Assembly (NCBI RefSeq): GCF_019655435.1
Contig: NZ_BPFH01000003.1
Span: 124,001-188,000 of the forward strand
From: Jannaschia pagri
GTDB lineage: Bacteria; Pseudomonadota; Alphaproteobacteria; Rhodobacterales; Rhodobacteraceae
Length of the DNA stretch: 64,000 nt
Direction: 5' to 3'
The translations under genes and the position numbers were made by a program. Each line of letters begins with the position of its first letter. Positions within the stretch are counted from its first letter, which is position 1. Shown here in pieces: positions 1 to 8,282 of this stretch. The notes beneath the pieces are model-generated. The model was given only the letters and a program-made list of their open reading frames with translations. It was not told where the DNA came from and did no database searches.

Positions 1-70
1 AAAAGACGTATCATCCGCCAAGCCTAGGCGCCGACGATAGGATGCGTCAATTCAACCATAGGAGGACACC

Positions 71-262
71 ATGAGCGACGACTTCAACATGTCCATGCGC
101 AAGTTCCTGAAGCAGGTGGGCGTCACCTCGCAACAGGCCATCGAAGAGGCGATGCGCGACGGGGACACGACCGGCAAGACCTTTTCCGTCAAAGCCACGA
201 TCACCATCGAGGCCCTGGACCTGACCCATGAGGTCACGGGCCAGATCACGGGGGCCGACTGA
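71..262 (+). CDS. DUF6494 family small protein
   Basis: This 63-residue protein has no recognised catalytic motif, signal peptide or membrane segment. The N-terminal half is charged and predicted helical, and the C-terminal half looks like two beta strands around TFSVKATITIEAL. The start is well supported by a perfect AGGAGG ribosome site about 5 bases upstream. It lies 4 bases before the Mrp-type ATPase gene and heads a four-gene run with that ATPase, a ligase-like protein and a DUF6505 protein. From memory, DUF6494 and DUF6505 proteins recur together in Rhodobacteraceae. The function is unknown. An accessory role for the neighbouring Fe-S carrier is only inference. Confidence 0.75.
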   Translation: MSDDFNMSMRKFLKQVGVTSQQAIEEAMRDGDTTGKTFSVKATITIEALDLTHEVTGQITGAD

Positions 263-266
263 CCCG

Positions 267-1337
267 ATGCCGCTCGACCGCGAAACCGTCCTTGAGACTT
301 TGAAACAGATCCCCGACCCGGTGGCGGGCGGGGATATTGTCGCCTCTGGCGTCATGCGCGCCCTATCCGTGGGCGAGGATGGCGCCATCCGCTTCGTGTT
401 GGAGATCCCCACCTCCGCCGTGGAACCCTATACCCGAGCCAAAGAACAGGCCGAGACGGCCTTGGCCGCGCTGGACGGCGCTGGCCCTGTGTCGATCATC
501 CTGACCGGCCATACGGAAAAGGCCCCGCCCCCCGACATTCGCCCCAGCCGCCCGGCGGAGCCGAAAGGCCCTCAGAAAGTGCCGGGCATCGACCGTATTC
601 TGGCGATTGCCTCCGGCAAGGGGGGCGTCGGCAAATCCACGGTCTCGGCCAATTTGGCCTGCGCCCTGGCGCAGCAGGGGCGGCGTGTGGGACTGCTGGA
701 CGCGGATGTCTATGGCCCAAGCCAGCCCCGGATGCTGGGCATCTCCGGGCGTCCCGCCTCACCCGATGGCAAGACGATCCTGCCGCTGCGCAACCATGGC
801 GTGACGCTCATGTCCATCGGCTTGATGACCAACGACGACCAGGCGGTCGTCTGGCGCGGTCCCATGCTGATGGGCGCGTTGCAGCAGATGCTGACCCAGG
901 TGCAATGGGGCGCGTTGGACGTTCTCATCGTGGACCTGCCACCCGGGACAGGCGATGTGCAAATGACCCTCAGCCAAAAGGCGCAGGTGGATGGCGCCAT
1001 CGTCGTGTCGACGCCTCAGGACGTGGCCCTGCTCGACGCCCGGAAGGGGATCGACATGTTCCAACAGCTCAAGGTGCCTATCGTCGGCATGATCGAGAAC
1101 ATGAGCACGCACATCTGTTCGGCCTGCGGTCACGAAGAACACGTCTTTGGCCACGGGGGCGTCGCCGCCGAGGCCGCCAAGCTCGATGTTCCGTTGCTGG
1201 CCGAAGTGCCCCTGGATCTGCAGATCCGCCTTGCTGCGGATGGCGGAGCGCCCATTGTCGTCAGCCAGCCCGACAGCGCCCAGGCCCGCGCCTTCCAGGA
1301 TGTGGCCGCGGGACTCGTGGCCCAGGGCGTGGCATGA
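267..1337 (+). CDS. mrp: Mrp/ApbC/NBP35-family Fe-S cluster carrier ATPase
   Basis: This is a 356-residue P-loop protein of the Mrp/NBP35 family, which binds a 4Fe-4S cluster and transfers it to apo-proteins in the cytoplasm. An N-terminal MIP18-like domain (about residues 1-75) is followed by a short Pro-rich linker and the ATPase domain. The deviant Walker A motif SGKGGVGKST is near residue 116, the DLPPGTGD Walker B/switch segment is mid-domain, and the cluster-binding CSAC pair is near residue 285. The ATG at 267 was chosen over an in-frame upstream start because it begins the conserved N-terminal domain and lies just after the preceding gene's stop. Its stop overlaps the next start as ATGA. 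The adjacent genes suggest a dedicated client, but none is identified here. Confidence 0.93.
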   Translation: MPLDRETVLETLKQIPDPVAGGDIVASGVMRALSVGEDGAIRFVLEIPTSAVEPYTRAKEQAETALAALDGAGPVSIILTGHTEKAPPPDIRPSRPAEPKGPQKVPGIDRILAIASGKGGVGKSTVSANLACALAQQGRRVGLLDADVYGPSQPRMLGISGRPASPDGKTILPLRNHGVTLMSIGLMTNDDQAVVWRGPMLMGALQQMLTQVQWGALDVLIVDLPPGTGDVQMTLSQKAQVDGAIVVSTPQDVALLDARKGIDMFQQLKVPIVGMIENMSTHICSACGHEEHVFGHGGVAAEAAKLDVPLLAEVPLDLQIRLAADGGAPIVVSQPDSAQARAFQDVAAGLVAQGVA

Positions 1338-2035
1338 CCGCGGCGGCCCTGACATTCCCACCGCTGATGCAGGGCGAGGCCGTGCAAGGCGACGTTCTGG
1401 AGCAGGCCGCCATGCGGGCAGCGGGCGGCTGCGATGCGGGGCTGATCCTGCACGACTTGCGGGATGACCGCATGGCAGCGGCCATGGTTTTTGCGCCCGA
1501 TGTCCCCCTGGCAGAGGCCGTGACCATGCTGCCGCTCTGCGGGGTGGGGTTTCAGAACGCGCTGGGCGCCTTGGCCCCGCCCGAAGTGGCCGTGCACCTG
1601 GATTGGGACGGGGGGCTGCGCATCAACGGCGCCTCCTGCGGGTCCCTGACCATGCGGGCCTCTGGCGGTGATCCCACGCAAGTGCCCGATTGGCTGGTGG
1701 TGGCTCTGACCCTGCCGCTCTGGCCCCAGGGCGATGGCGGGGAGACTCCCGACCAAACCGCGCTTTATGCCGAAGGCTGCGCCGATGTGGCCCCGCCCAC
1801 GTTGCTAGAGGCCTGGGCGCGGCACACTCTCAACTGGATCACCCGGTGGGAAGCCGACGGCGCCCGCCCCCTGCACGCGGAATGGCGCGGCCTCGCCCAT
1901 GGGATCGGCGAGGAAACCGTGCGGAGCGGACATACGGGGACCTACCTGGGCGTGGACGACCGCTTCGGCATGTTGCTGCGCGACGCCGAAACCACCCATC
2001 TGATCCCCCTGACAACCCTGCTGGAGGCCCCATGA
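1334..2035 (+). CDS. Biotin/lipoate A/B ligase-fold protein with DUF4444-like C-terminus, probably atypical
   Basis: This 233-residue protein resembles the class of biotin/lipoate ligase-like proteins with a C-terminal DUF4444 domain. The ligase-like region covers about residues 1-170 and the C-terminal domain about 175-233. The usual biotin-ligase GRGRxGR loop is not visible: the equivalent stretch reads LRDDRMAAAM. The usual lysine motif after W-(N)-D also looks altered, reading LDWDGGLRINGASCG. Classical ligase chemistry is therefore doubtful. It is translationally coupled to the Fe-S carrier upstream (ATGA overlap) and to the DUF6505 gene downstream. The family call rests on overall pattern and context. 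The substrate is unknown. Confidence 0.65.
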   Translation: MTAAALTFPPLMQGEAVQGDVLEQAAMRAAGGCDAGLILHDLRDDRMAAAMVFAPDVPLAEAVTMLPLCGVGFQNALGALAPPEVAVHLDWDGGLRINGASCGSLTMRASGGDPTQVPDWLVVALTLPLWPQGDGGETPDQTALYAEGCADVAPPTLLEAWARHTLNWITRWEADGARPLHAEWRGLAHGIGEETVRSGHTGTYLGVDDRFGMLLRDAETTHLIPLTTLLEAP

Positions 2036-2514
2036 AACTCGCCCGTGCGATCCATTTCGACGAGAGCGACACCCGAGTCTTCGCAAGCCCCGCGCGCACC
2101 GGCGAATGGTGCATCTCAGGAGGCTTCGAATTCTCCGACTGGTCCGAAGGCGATTTGTCCGGCAAGGCCCGTCAGGCCTTTGCCAACGGATGGCTGGGGT
2201 TAGAAACCTTCGGCCGGGTCACATTCGTTGCCGTCGTCGAAGTGACCGAGGCAGAGGTCGCGGCACTGACGTCCGCCTTGTCGCAACATTTCGTGACCTA
2301 CTATGGCGCCCCATCGGCAGACGCCGCGCAGCCTGTGGCCGCCGAAGAAATCGCCCAGATGGCGGCGCTCTGTGACGATCATGCGCCCAACACATTGCTG
2401 ACCGTCGCGCGAGAGCTGACCGACGCGGGCGTGCGCGAAAGCTACCGGGTGATCGAACCCCAAGCGGCAGAGTTGGACATGGTCGCCGTCCATGGCGATC
2501 TGCCCGACGGCTGA
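2032..2514 (+). CDS. DUF6505 family protein
   Basis: This is a 160-residue soluble protein without signal peptide or membrane helices, recognised as DUF6505-like from its N-terminus (MKLARAIHFDESD) and its position after the ligase-like gene. The N-terminal half contains ARTGEWCISGGFEF and a Gly/Trp-rich segment. The C-terminal half is acidic and helical. The start overlaps the previous stop (ATGA). No function is established. Its fixed place with the Mrp-type ATPase, the ligase-like protein and DUF6494 suggests a common pathway. Confidence 0.72.
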   Translation: MKLARAIHFDESDTRVFASPARTGEWCISGGFEFSDWSEGDLSGKARQAFANGWLGLETFGRVTFVAVVEVTEAEVAALTSALSQHFVTYYGAPSADAAQPVAAEEIAQMAALCDDHAPNTLLTVARELTDAGVRESYRVIEPQAAELDMVAVHGDLPDG

Positions 2515-2525
2515 CCCTGCCCTCG

Positions 2526-2544
2526 GGGCCGGGTCGCCCGGCCC
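2526..2544. terminator. GC hairpin between convergent genes
   Basis: An 8-bp perfect stem (GGGCCGGG / CCCGGCCC) with a 3-base loop sits between the ends of the convergent DUF6505 and MFS genes. There is no T-run on either side, so it is only a candidate bidirectional terminator or mRNA 3' stabiliser. Confidence 0.45.
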
Positions 2545-2556
2545 TGCCCCAAAGGA

Positions 2557-3729
2557 TCACGCAGCCGCGCGGCGGTTCGTGCGCAACAGCAGGAAGCCAA
2601 ACAGAAGGCACAGGGGAATGGTCAGCGTGGTCAAGCCGATCCACCCGATCCCCACGAAGAGCATCCCTGACAGCAGCGAGGCCGAAGCCGCCGCAATCGC
2701 CAGGATCGTATCATTCGCCCCTTGCAGGGCGGGGGCTTCATCTTCGCCGACAGCGCCCTGCAACATGTAAGTCCCGCTGACAAAGGCGAAGTTCCAGCCG
2801 ACCCCGAGAATGATCAGCGCGGCGTAGAAATTCACAAGCTCCACGCCCAAAAGCGCCACGACGGCGGCGAACGCGATCAGGGCGAACCCCGCCGTGGCCA
2901 TCCGCCCGGCCCCAAACCGCTTGATCAATGACCCCGCAAACAGACCCGGCGCGAACATGGCCACCACGTGCCAACTGATGACGCCAGCTGCCTGGTCCTC
3001 GGCGAACCCACATCCCTCCATGGCGAGGGGCGTGGGCGTCATCATCAACACCATGACAGCCTGCGACAGGGCCGCCACGCCAATGGCCATCAAAACACGT
3101 GGATCCCGTCGAATAACCGTCCGCAGGGTCTCCAAGGCTCCGGCTGTGCGGCGCACCGGTTGGGCCACACGCATGGAGGTCATGCCCAAGACGGGTAAGG
3201 CCCCGATCACGCCGACAATGGCCAAGGCAGCGTAGGCCCCGGCCAGGGGCGTGGGCGCGAGGACATCCTTGGACAGCGCAAAGACCTGCGCCCCAACCAG
3301 CGCACCGACCAGGCCCGATGCGAGCGTCAGGGAAATTGCCTGAGACCGGTGATCTGGCCCCACGGCCTCGGCGGCGGCGAAACGGAAGTAGTTGATACAG
3401 ACAAGGGCGCAGCCCATCAGCCCATGCGCCGCGCACAGCAGCGGAAAGCTGAGCACAAGCAACGCGCCAACGGCCAGTAGGGCACCGGTGGTCAGCGTCA
3501 TCGCGCCAACCAAGAAGCCCGCCCGACGCCCATATCGCCCCATGAACAGCGACATGGGCGAGGCAACCGCGATCCCAGCCAGCATCGACACCGACAAGGG
3601 TGCCGTGGCCAGCCACGCCTGGGGGGCCAGCCAGCCGCCTGCCAGGGGACCGAGGGTCACCAGCATCGGTAAAGCCACCCCAAGGATGACATTGCCCAGC
3701 AGGATCAGACTGAAGTTTCGGTTTATCAC
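2557..3729 (-). CDS. MFS transporter
   Basis: This 390-residue integral membrane protein has about 12 hydrophobic segments and the MFS loop 2-3 signature in the form MGRYGRRAGFLVGA, near residue 65. It belongs to the drug:H+/YcaD-like part of the superfamily. The substrate cannot be read from the sequence. The start is a GTG, with a GGGGG stretch upstream as a weak ribosome site. It is a single-gene unit facing the DUF6505 operon and lies upstream of the tup genes on the same strand, separated from tupA by about 120 bases. Confidence 0.88.
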   Translation of the reverse strand: MINRNFSLILLGNVILGVALPMLVTLGPLAGGWLAPQAWLATAPLSVSMLAGIAVASPMSLFMGRYGRRAGFLVGAMTLTTGALLAVGALLVLSFPLLCAAHGLMGCALVCINYFRFAAAEAVGPDHRSQAISLTLASGLVGALVGAQVFALSKDVLAPTPLAGAYAALAIVGVIGALPVLGMTSMRVAQPVRRTAGALETLRTVIRRDPRVLMAIGVAALSQAVMVLMMTPTPLAMEGCGFAEDQAAGVISWHVVAMFAPGLFAGSLIKRFGAGRMATAGFALIAFAAVVALLGVELVNFYAALIILGVGWNFAFVSGTYMLQGAVGEDEAPALQGANDTILAIAAASASLLSGMLFVGIGWIGLTTLTIPLCLLFGFLLLRTNRRAAA

Positions 3730-3851
3730 AGCATTGCCCCCGTCAGAGGACGATACCCCTCAACCGGAAGTAGGCTGCAACGGAACGACAGCAAATCCCT
3801 ATCCAAGGGTGCGACACCAGGTGGGCGGTGCGCCCTGACCTCAGGGTCTGA

Positions 3852-4679
3852 TTACTGTCCGGCGCCTTGATCCGCGTTGAAGGTAAACAGCGTCTCGCCC
3901 CCAATCGTATACCCGTCGATCAGCACTTGGGCCGTGTCGGAGGTCAGCCAGTCCTCCAACGTCAGGGCCAGCGCGTGGCGCGTGTGGGGATGACGCTCGG
4001 GGTTCACGGGCAGATAGGCGTATTGATTGAACAGGACCGGATCTCCGGCAAAGACCAAATCCAAGTCACCTTTGTTGGCAAAGTTGAGCCAACTGGCGCG
4101 GTCGGCCAAAATGTAAGCGCCCAAGCCCGAGGCGGTGTTGAGCGCGGCCCCCATGCCTGCGCCGACGGCGTTGTACCAATCGCCTTCGGCAGCCACCCCA
4201 GCATCGGACCAAAGCGACAGTTCCTTTTTGTGCGTTCCACTGTCATCGCCCCGGCTGACAAAGGGTGCTTCAGCTTCGGCAATGGCCCGCAAGGCCCCGG
4301 TTGCGTCAGCCGCCTCGCGCAGACCAGCGGGATCGGCGGCGGGGCCAATGACGACGAAATCATTGTACATAATCTCGCGCCTGTGGGTCCCGTAGCCACC
4401 GGCGACGAAGGCCTCTTCGGCGCTGCGCGAATGGACGAGGATCGCGTCCACATCGCCCGCTTCACCCAACCGGATCGCTTGACCGGTACCGACCACGAGA
4501 AGCTGCACCTCTAGATCCAGATCCTCAGCGATCTGGGGCAACAGCACATCCGCCAAGCCGGAGTTATGGAACGAGGTCGTAACCGCCATGCGCATCACCT
4601 CGGCCGCGCGCGCGGGAGCGGTCGAGACGATACACAAGAGCGCGCAGGCCAGCGCCACCATAGGTCCACGGGTCGTCAT
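3852..4679 (-). CDS. tupA: Tungstate ABC transporter substrate-binding protein TupA
   Basis: This is a 275-residue periplasmic binding protein with a clear signal peptide (cleavage near ARA-AEVMRM, residue 25). It carries the TupA pattern: TTSFHNSG near the mature N-terminus, RGDDSGTHKKE mid-protein, and the AYLPVNPERH segment in the C-lobe. TupA binds tungstate (and molybdate weakly) and delivers it to TupBC. It is the last gene of tupB-tupC-tupA, and its start overlaps the tupC stop (ATGA). Tungstate uptake implies a W-dependent enzyme, for example a W-formate dehydrogenase, elsewhere in the genome. Confidence 0.92.
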   Translation of the reverse strand: MTTRGPMVALACALLCIVSTAPARAAEVMRMAVTTSFHNSGLADVLLPQIAEDLDLEVQLLVVGTGQAIRLGEAGDVDAILVHSRSAEEAFVAGGYGTHRREIMYNDFVVIGPAADPAGLREAADATGALRAIAEAEAPFVSRGDDSGTHKKELSLWSDAGVAAEGDWYNAVGAGMGAALNTASGLGAYILADRASWLNFANKGDLDLVFAGDPVLFNQYAYLPVNPERHPHTRHALALTLEDWLTSDTAQVLIDGYTIGGETLFTFNADQGAGQ

Positions 4680-5389
4680 TGCACGATGTCTCCTCTCAGA
4701 AAGGCCGCCGCCTCAGATGTGGCAGGGGCGTCGAAAAAGATGTCGGCCCGGGCGCGATCATGAACACGCCCATGCAACAGAAAGATTACTTCGTCCGCCA
4801 AGCGCCGGGCTTGACCGATGTCATGGGTCGTCATGATGATCCGGGTGCCAGCGGCCTTGGCGTCGGCCAGTATGGTCTCGATATCGCGGGTGGCGGCCCC
4901 GTCCAGGGCGGCACAGGGCTCATCCAGGAACAGAACGCGCGGCTCGGTGATCAACGCCCGGGCCAGGGCCAGCTTCTGCTGCTCGCCGCCGGACAAAACC
5001 GGCGCGGGCAAGTCCAGGCAGTCGGCGAGACCAACGCGCACGCCCCAGTCGCGCGCCTGATCCAGGGCCGCGCGCCGCCCGACGCCGCGCAACCGAAGGG
5101 GATACGCGATATTCTGGGCGACAGACCGGCGCAACATGACGGGCCGCTGAAAGACAAAAGCCTGGTGATGGCGCGCCGTATCCGTGGGACAGGCCCAGGT
5201 GATGGTCCCAGCCGACAGACGCGCCGCCCCATGGATCAGGCGCAGCAGACTGGTTTTGCCGGATCCGTTCGGTCCAATGATGATGGAGGCGCCCTGCCCC
5301 TCCAACCGGAGGTCAACGGGCCCCGCCAAATCCTTGCCACCCCGGCGGGTACAGGCGCCTTCCAGAACCAGGGGGAAGAGCTCGGTCAC
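4676..5389 (-). CDS. tupC: Tungstate ABC transporter ATP-binding protein TupC
   Basis: This 237-residue ABC ATPase has Walker A IGPNGSGKTSLL (about residue 38), the signature LSGGEQQKLALARAL, Walker B RVLFLDEPCAALD and the switch His in TTHD. The start is a GTG that overlaps the tupB stop as GTGA. A longer in-frame reading upstream has no support, because it is antisense-like sequence inside tupB. It powers the TupB permease. The ABC order tupB-C-A with 4-base overlaps indicates one tightly coupled operon. Confidence 0.9.
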   Translation of the reverse strand: MTELFPLVLEGACTRRGGKDLAGPVDLRLEGQGASIIIGPNGSGKTSLLRLIHGAARLSAGTITWACPTDTARHHQAFVFQRPVMLRRSVAQNIAYPLRLRGVGRRAALDQARDWGVRVGLADCLDLPAPVLSGGEQQKLALARALITEPRVLFLDEPCAALDGAATRDIETILADAKAAGTRIIMTTHDIGQARRLADEVIFLLHGRVHDRARADIFFDAPATSEAAAFLRGDIVQ

Positions 5390-6090
5390 CAGCGGCCCTC
5401 CCGCTCGGTCCGGCCCAGCCAATGGATCGCCAGGTTGATCCCGACGGCGAGGCCGATCAGCACAAAGCCCAAGGCCAAGGCCAGCGCGAAGTCGCCGCGG
5501 CCCGTCTCCAAGGCGATGGCCGTCGTCAGCACGCGGGTCGCATTGTCGATGTTGCCGCCCACGATCATGATCGCGCCCACCTCTCCGATGGCGCGCCCGA
5601 AGCCCGCCAGCGAGGCCGTCAACAATGCGCGCCGTCCGTCCCACAACAGGGTCGAGATCTTCTGCCATTGGGTCACATTCATGGAGATCAGCAGGTCGTG
5701 GTACTCCTGCCAAAGCTCCCGCAGAGATTGATGCGCGATAGAGGCGATGAGCGGGACGATAATGACCACTTGGGCGATCACCATGGCCGTCGGGGTGAAC
5801 AGCAAACCCAGCACGCCCAAGGGCCCCGACCGGGAAAGGATCACATAGACGATCAGCCCGACGACCACCGGCGGCAGGCCCATCAAAGCATTCAGCACGG
5901 CAATCACGGCCCGCCGCCACCGGAACCGTCGCACCGACAACAGGGCGGCCAAGGGCAGCGCGATGGCGGTCGCGATCACCAAGGCCGTCAGGGTGACCTG
6001 CAGGGACCGGGCCGAGATCTCCATCAGATCGGGGTCGAGCGTCAGAACGAGCCAGACAGCGCGCGTCAGCCCCTCCCATAGGTCTCCCAT
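5386..6090 (-). CDS. tupB: Tungstate ABC transporter permease TupB
   Basis: This 234-residue inner-membrane permease has about five or six transmembrane segments and the EAA-type loop typical of molybdate/tungstate permeases (GRAIGEVGAIMIVGGN). The ATG at 6090 was chosen over an upstream start at 6165 because GGGGAG lies about 8 bases before it and because the extra 25 residues look non-native. It is the first gene of the tup operon, and its promoter should lie in the 200-base gap shared with the divergent histidine kinase gene. Confidence 0.88.
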   Translation of the reverse strand: MGDLWEGLTRAVWLVLTLDPDLMEISARSLQVTLTALVIATAIALPLAALLSVRRFRWRRAVIAVLNALMGLPPVVVGLIVYVILSRSGPLGVLGLLFTPTAMVIAQVVIIVPLIASIAHQSLRELWQEYHDLLISMNVTQWQKISTLLWDGRRALLTASLAGFGRAIGEVGAIMIVGGNIDNATRVLTTAIALETGRGDFALALALGFVLIGLAVGINLAIHWLGRTEREGRW

Positions 6091-6169
6091 GTTGTCTTGC
6101 TCCCCGGTCCGTTCTGCCGACTGTCTCAGGTTCACCGGGGGCGTGCCAGCGGCATTCGGGGGCATCGTC

Positions 6170-6217
6170 CAAACTGTCCAGGCTGGACGCAGGTCAGTCG
6201 CGTGGTGGGACAGTTTG
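6170..6217. promoter_or_regulatory. Long inverted repeat between tupB and histidine kinase gene
   Basis: A perfect 10-base inverted repeat, CAAACTGTCC (6170-6179) and GGACAGTTTG (6208-6217), is separated by 28 bases in the intergenic region of two divergent transcription units. A second small palindrome, TCCAG-G-CTGGA, overlaps the left arm. The wide spacing suits cooperative binding of a dimeric regulator at both half-sites. The binding protein is unknown. Confidence 0.5.
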
Positions 6218-6290
6218 ACCCTAACGCGGGGCCAATCGTGGTTTGGCCGCGCGGCCCGGACCCGCTACGCTGCCCCCCGGAGGCCGCCCC

Positions 6291-8255
6291 GTGACATCCG
6301 TTCGCCTGAGACTGCTGATCTTCGCACTGATCCCAGTGATCGTGTTGATGCCCCTTCTGCTGTTTCTCAGCATGTCCCGGTGGTCCATGGACTACGACAA
6401 TGTGCTGATCGCCAATGTCGAAAGCGACCTGCGCATCGCCGAGCAGTACCTGGCTCGGATTGTGGACGACACCGGGCGCGATTTGGCGGCGGCGGCGCGG
6501 TCCAGGGCCTTCGCCCGCGCCATGCAGGACGACATCGCCCGCGATGCCTGGTTTGAGACAACGCGCGAGGCTCTGAACCTGGACTTTCTGTACTTTCTGC
6601 CCCGGTCCAAGATGCCGGAGCCTTGGCCCGTGGTGCAAGCGGCCCTGGGGGGCACCTCAGGGTCGGCCATCGACATCTTCGCGCCAGAGGATCTGGCCCA
6701 GAAGGGGGGCCTGGCCCTGGCCCAGCGCGCGGAAATCCCCCTAATCGAGACCGAGGCCGCCGTCCCAACCGACCGCGCGCGAGAAGACCGCGGCATGGTT
6801 GTCCATGCGGCCAGCCCGGTACCTGTGGACGTGGCCGATGGCGTTCTGATTGGCGGGGCACTCTTGAACCGCAATCTACAATTCATCGATACGATCAACG
6901 CGTTGGTCTATCTGAACGCTGTCACGGGCGGGGACCGGCACGGCACCGCGACGCTGTTCCTGGACGACGTCCGCGTCTCGACCAACGTCCGCCTGTTTGA
7001 GGATGTGCGCGCGCTGGGCACCCGCGTGTCCGCGGCTGTGCGCAGGGCCGTTCTGGGCGAGGGTCAGACCTGGCTGGACCGCGCGTTCGTGGTCAACGAT
7101 TGGTACATCTCTGGCTATCTGCCCATCACGGACAGCCGGGGGGACCGGGTTGGAATGCTCTATGTCGGGTTCCAAGAGGCCCCGTTCGCCGCCGCCAAAC
7201 GCGAGGCCTTTGTCGTGGTCACCGTGGCTTTTTTGGCGGTGATTGGCCTGTCGGCGCCGCTGTTTCTGTGGCTGGCCAAGGGGATCTTTTGGCCACTGGA
7301 GTCGATGACGCACACCATGCGCCAGGTGGCCGAGGGGGATCTGTCGGCACGCAACGGCGATGTGGGCAGCAGAGATGAGATTGGTCAGGTCGCCGCCCAT
7401 TTGGATGGTCTTCTAGACCAAATCCAAGATCGCGACCGGGAATTGCGCGGCTGGGCCGAAGACTTGAACCGCCGCGTCGAGGAACGCACCGCCGCCCTGC
7501 GCGATGCGAACGCCAAGCTGGAGGAGACATTCCGACAGTTGGTCGTGTCGGAAAAGCTGGCCGCCATCGGCGAGATCACGGCAGGCGTGGCCCATGAGAT
7601 CAACAATCCCGTGGCGGTGATCCAAGGCAATGTGGACGTCATCCGCGACACCATCGATGTGGAGGCTGCTGACCTGACCACGGAACTGGCCTTGATCGAC
7701 CAGCAGGTCCTTCGGATCGAGGCCATCGTCGGCAAGCTGCTGACCTTTGCACGACCGGCGGAATATGCCGATTTCGCGGACCGGGTGGACCTCCGGCCCG
7801 TCGTTGCCGATTGCCTGTTTCTCGTGGATCACCTCATGATCAAAGGACGCGTTGAGGTGCGGACAGACCTCGTCGATGTCCCGCCCGTCTGCATCGACCC
7901 CGGTGAGATGCAGCAGGTCGTCGTTAACCTCGTCATGAACGCCGTGCAGGCCATGGACGGTCGCGGCAGGCTCGATTTGATCCTTGGGCCTGACCTGCGC
8001 GATGGGCAGCAGGGCGCGCGTCTTCTGGTGCGCGACACGGGGCCCGGTGTTCCCGACGATCTGCTCGGGGCCGTGTTCGACCCGTTCTTTACGACCAAGC
8101 AGGCAGAGGGCACGGGCCTGGGCCTGTCGATCTCTCAGACCCTGATCCAGCGGGCGGGTGGCCTAATCTCGGCCCGCAACGTGCCGGATGGCGGCGCTGA
8201 ATTTGCCGTATGGCTACCGGCTGCCGATGAAAGCAGTACCCTTGCCGCGCAATAG
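6291..8255 (+). CDS. Cache-HAMP sensor histidine kinase
   Basis: This is a 654-residue membrane sensor kinase. TM1 covers about residues 7-28, and a large periplasmic Cache-type domain about 30-300 (the RVGMLYVGF segment before TM2 is typical). TM2 is about 305-328, HAMP about 328-382, and a coiled coil with repeated ELRGWAEDLNRRVEERT-like heptads follows. The phospho-acceptor H-box AGVAHEINNP is near residue 440, followed by an HATPase domain with DTGPGVPDD and GTGLGLS. The GTG start has GGAGG 7 bases upstream. It diverges from the tungstate transporter operon. No response regulator gene is adjacent, so its partner must be encoded elsewhere. The ligand is unknown. Confidence 0.9.
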   Translation: MTSVRLRLLIFALIPVIVLMPLLLFLSMSRWSMDYDNVLIANVESDLRIAEQYLARIVDDTGRDLAAAARSRAFARAMQDDIARDAWFETTREALNLDFLYFLPRSKMPEPWPVVQAALGGTSGSAIDIFAPEDLAQKGGLALAQRAEIPLIETEAAVPTDRAREDRGMVVHAASPVPVDVADGVLIGGALLNRNLQFIDTINALVYLNAVTGGDRHGTATLFLDDVRVSTNVRLFEDVRALGTRVSAAVRRAVLGEGQTWLDRAFVVNDWYISGYLPITDSRGDRVGMLYVGFQEAPFAAAKREAFVVVTVAFLAVIGLSAPLFLWLAKGIFWPLESMTHTMRQVAEGDLSARNGDVGSRDEIGQVAAHLDGLLDQIQDRDRELRGWAEDLNRRVEERTAALRDANAKLEETFRQLVVSEKLAAIGEITAGVAHEINNPVAVIQGNVDVIRDTIDVEAADLTTELALIDQQVLRIEAIVGKLLTFARPAEYADFADRVDLRPVVADCLFLVDHLMIKGRVEVRTDLVDVPPVCIDPGEMQQVVVNLVMNAVQAMDGRGRLDLILGPDLRDGQQGARLLVRDTGPGVPDDLLGAVFDPFFTTKQAEGTGLGLSISQTLIQRAGGLISARNVPDGGAEFAVWLPAADESSTLAAQ

Positions 8256-8282
8256 GTCGACCCCTGTCCGCCGACACAGAGG

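Noticed and set aside
759-1361. 200-codon minus-strand frame opposite mrp
   Set aside because: It mirrors the codon structure of the conserved plus-strand gene and has no motif of its own.
905-2035. 376-codon frame extending the ligase-like gene into mrp
   Set aside because: The first 143 codons lie in another frame of the conserved mrp ATPase domain and are Arg/Gly-rich. The ATG at 1334 with ATGA coupling is the real start.
4676-6172. 498-codon frame extending tupC far upstream
   Set aside because: The extra N-terminal half is antisense-like Arg/Asp-rich sequence inside tupB. The ABC domain begins at the GTG at 5389, which overlaps the tupB stop.
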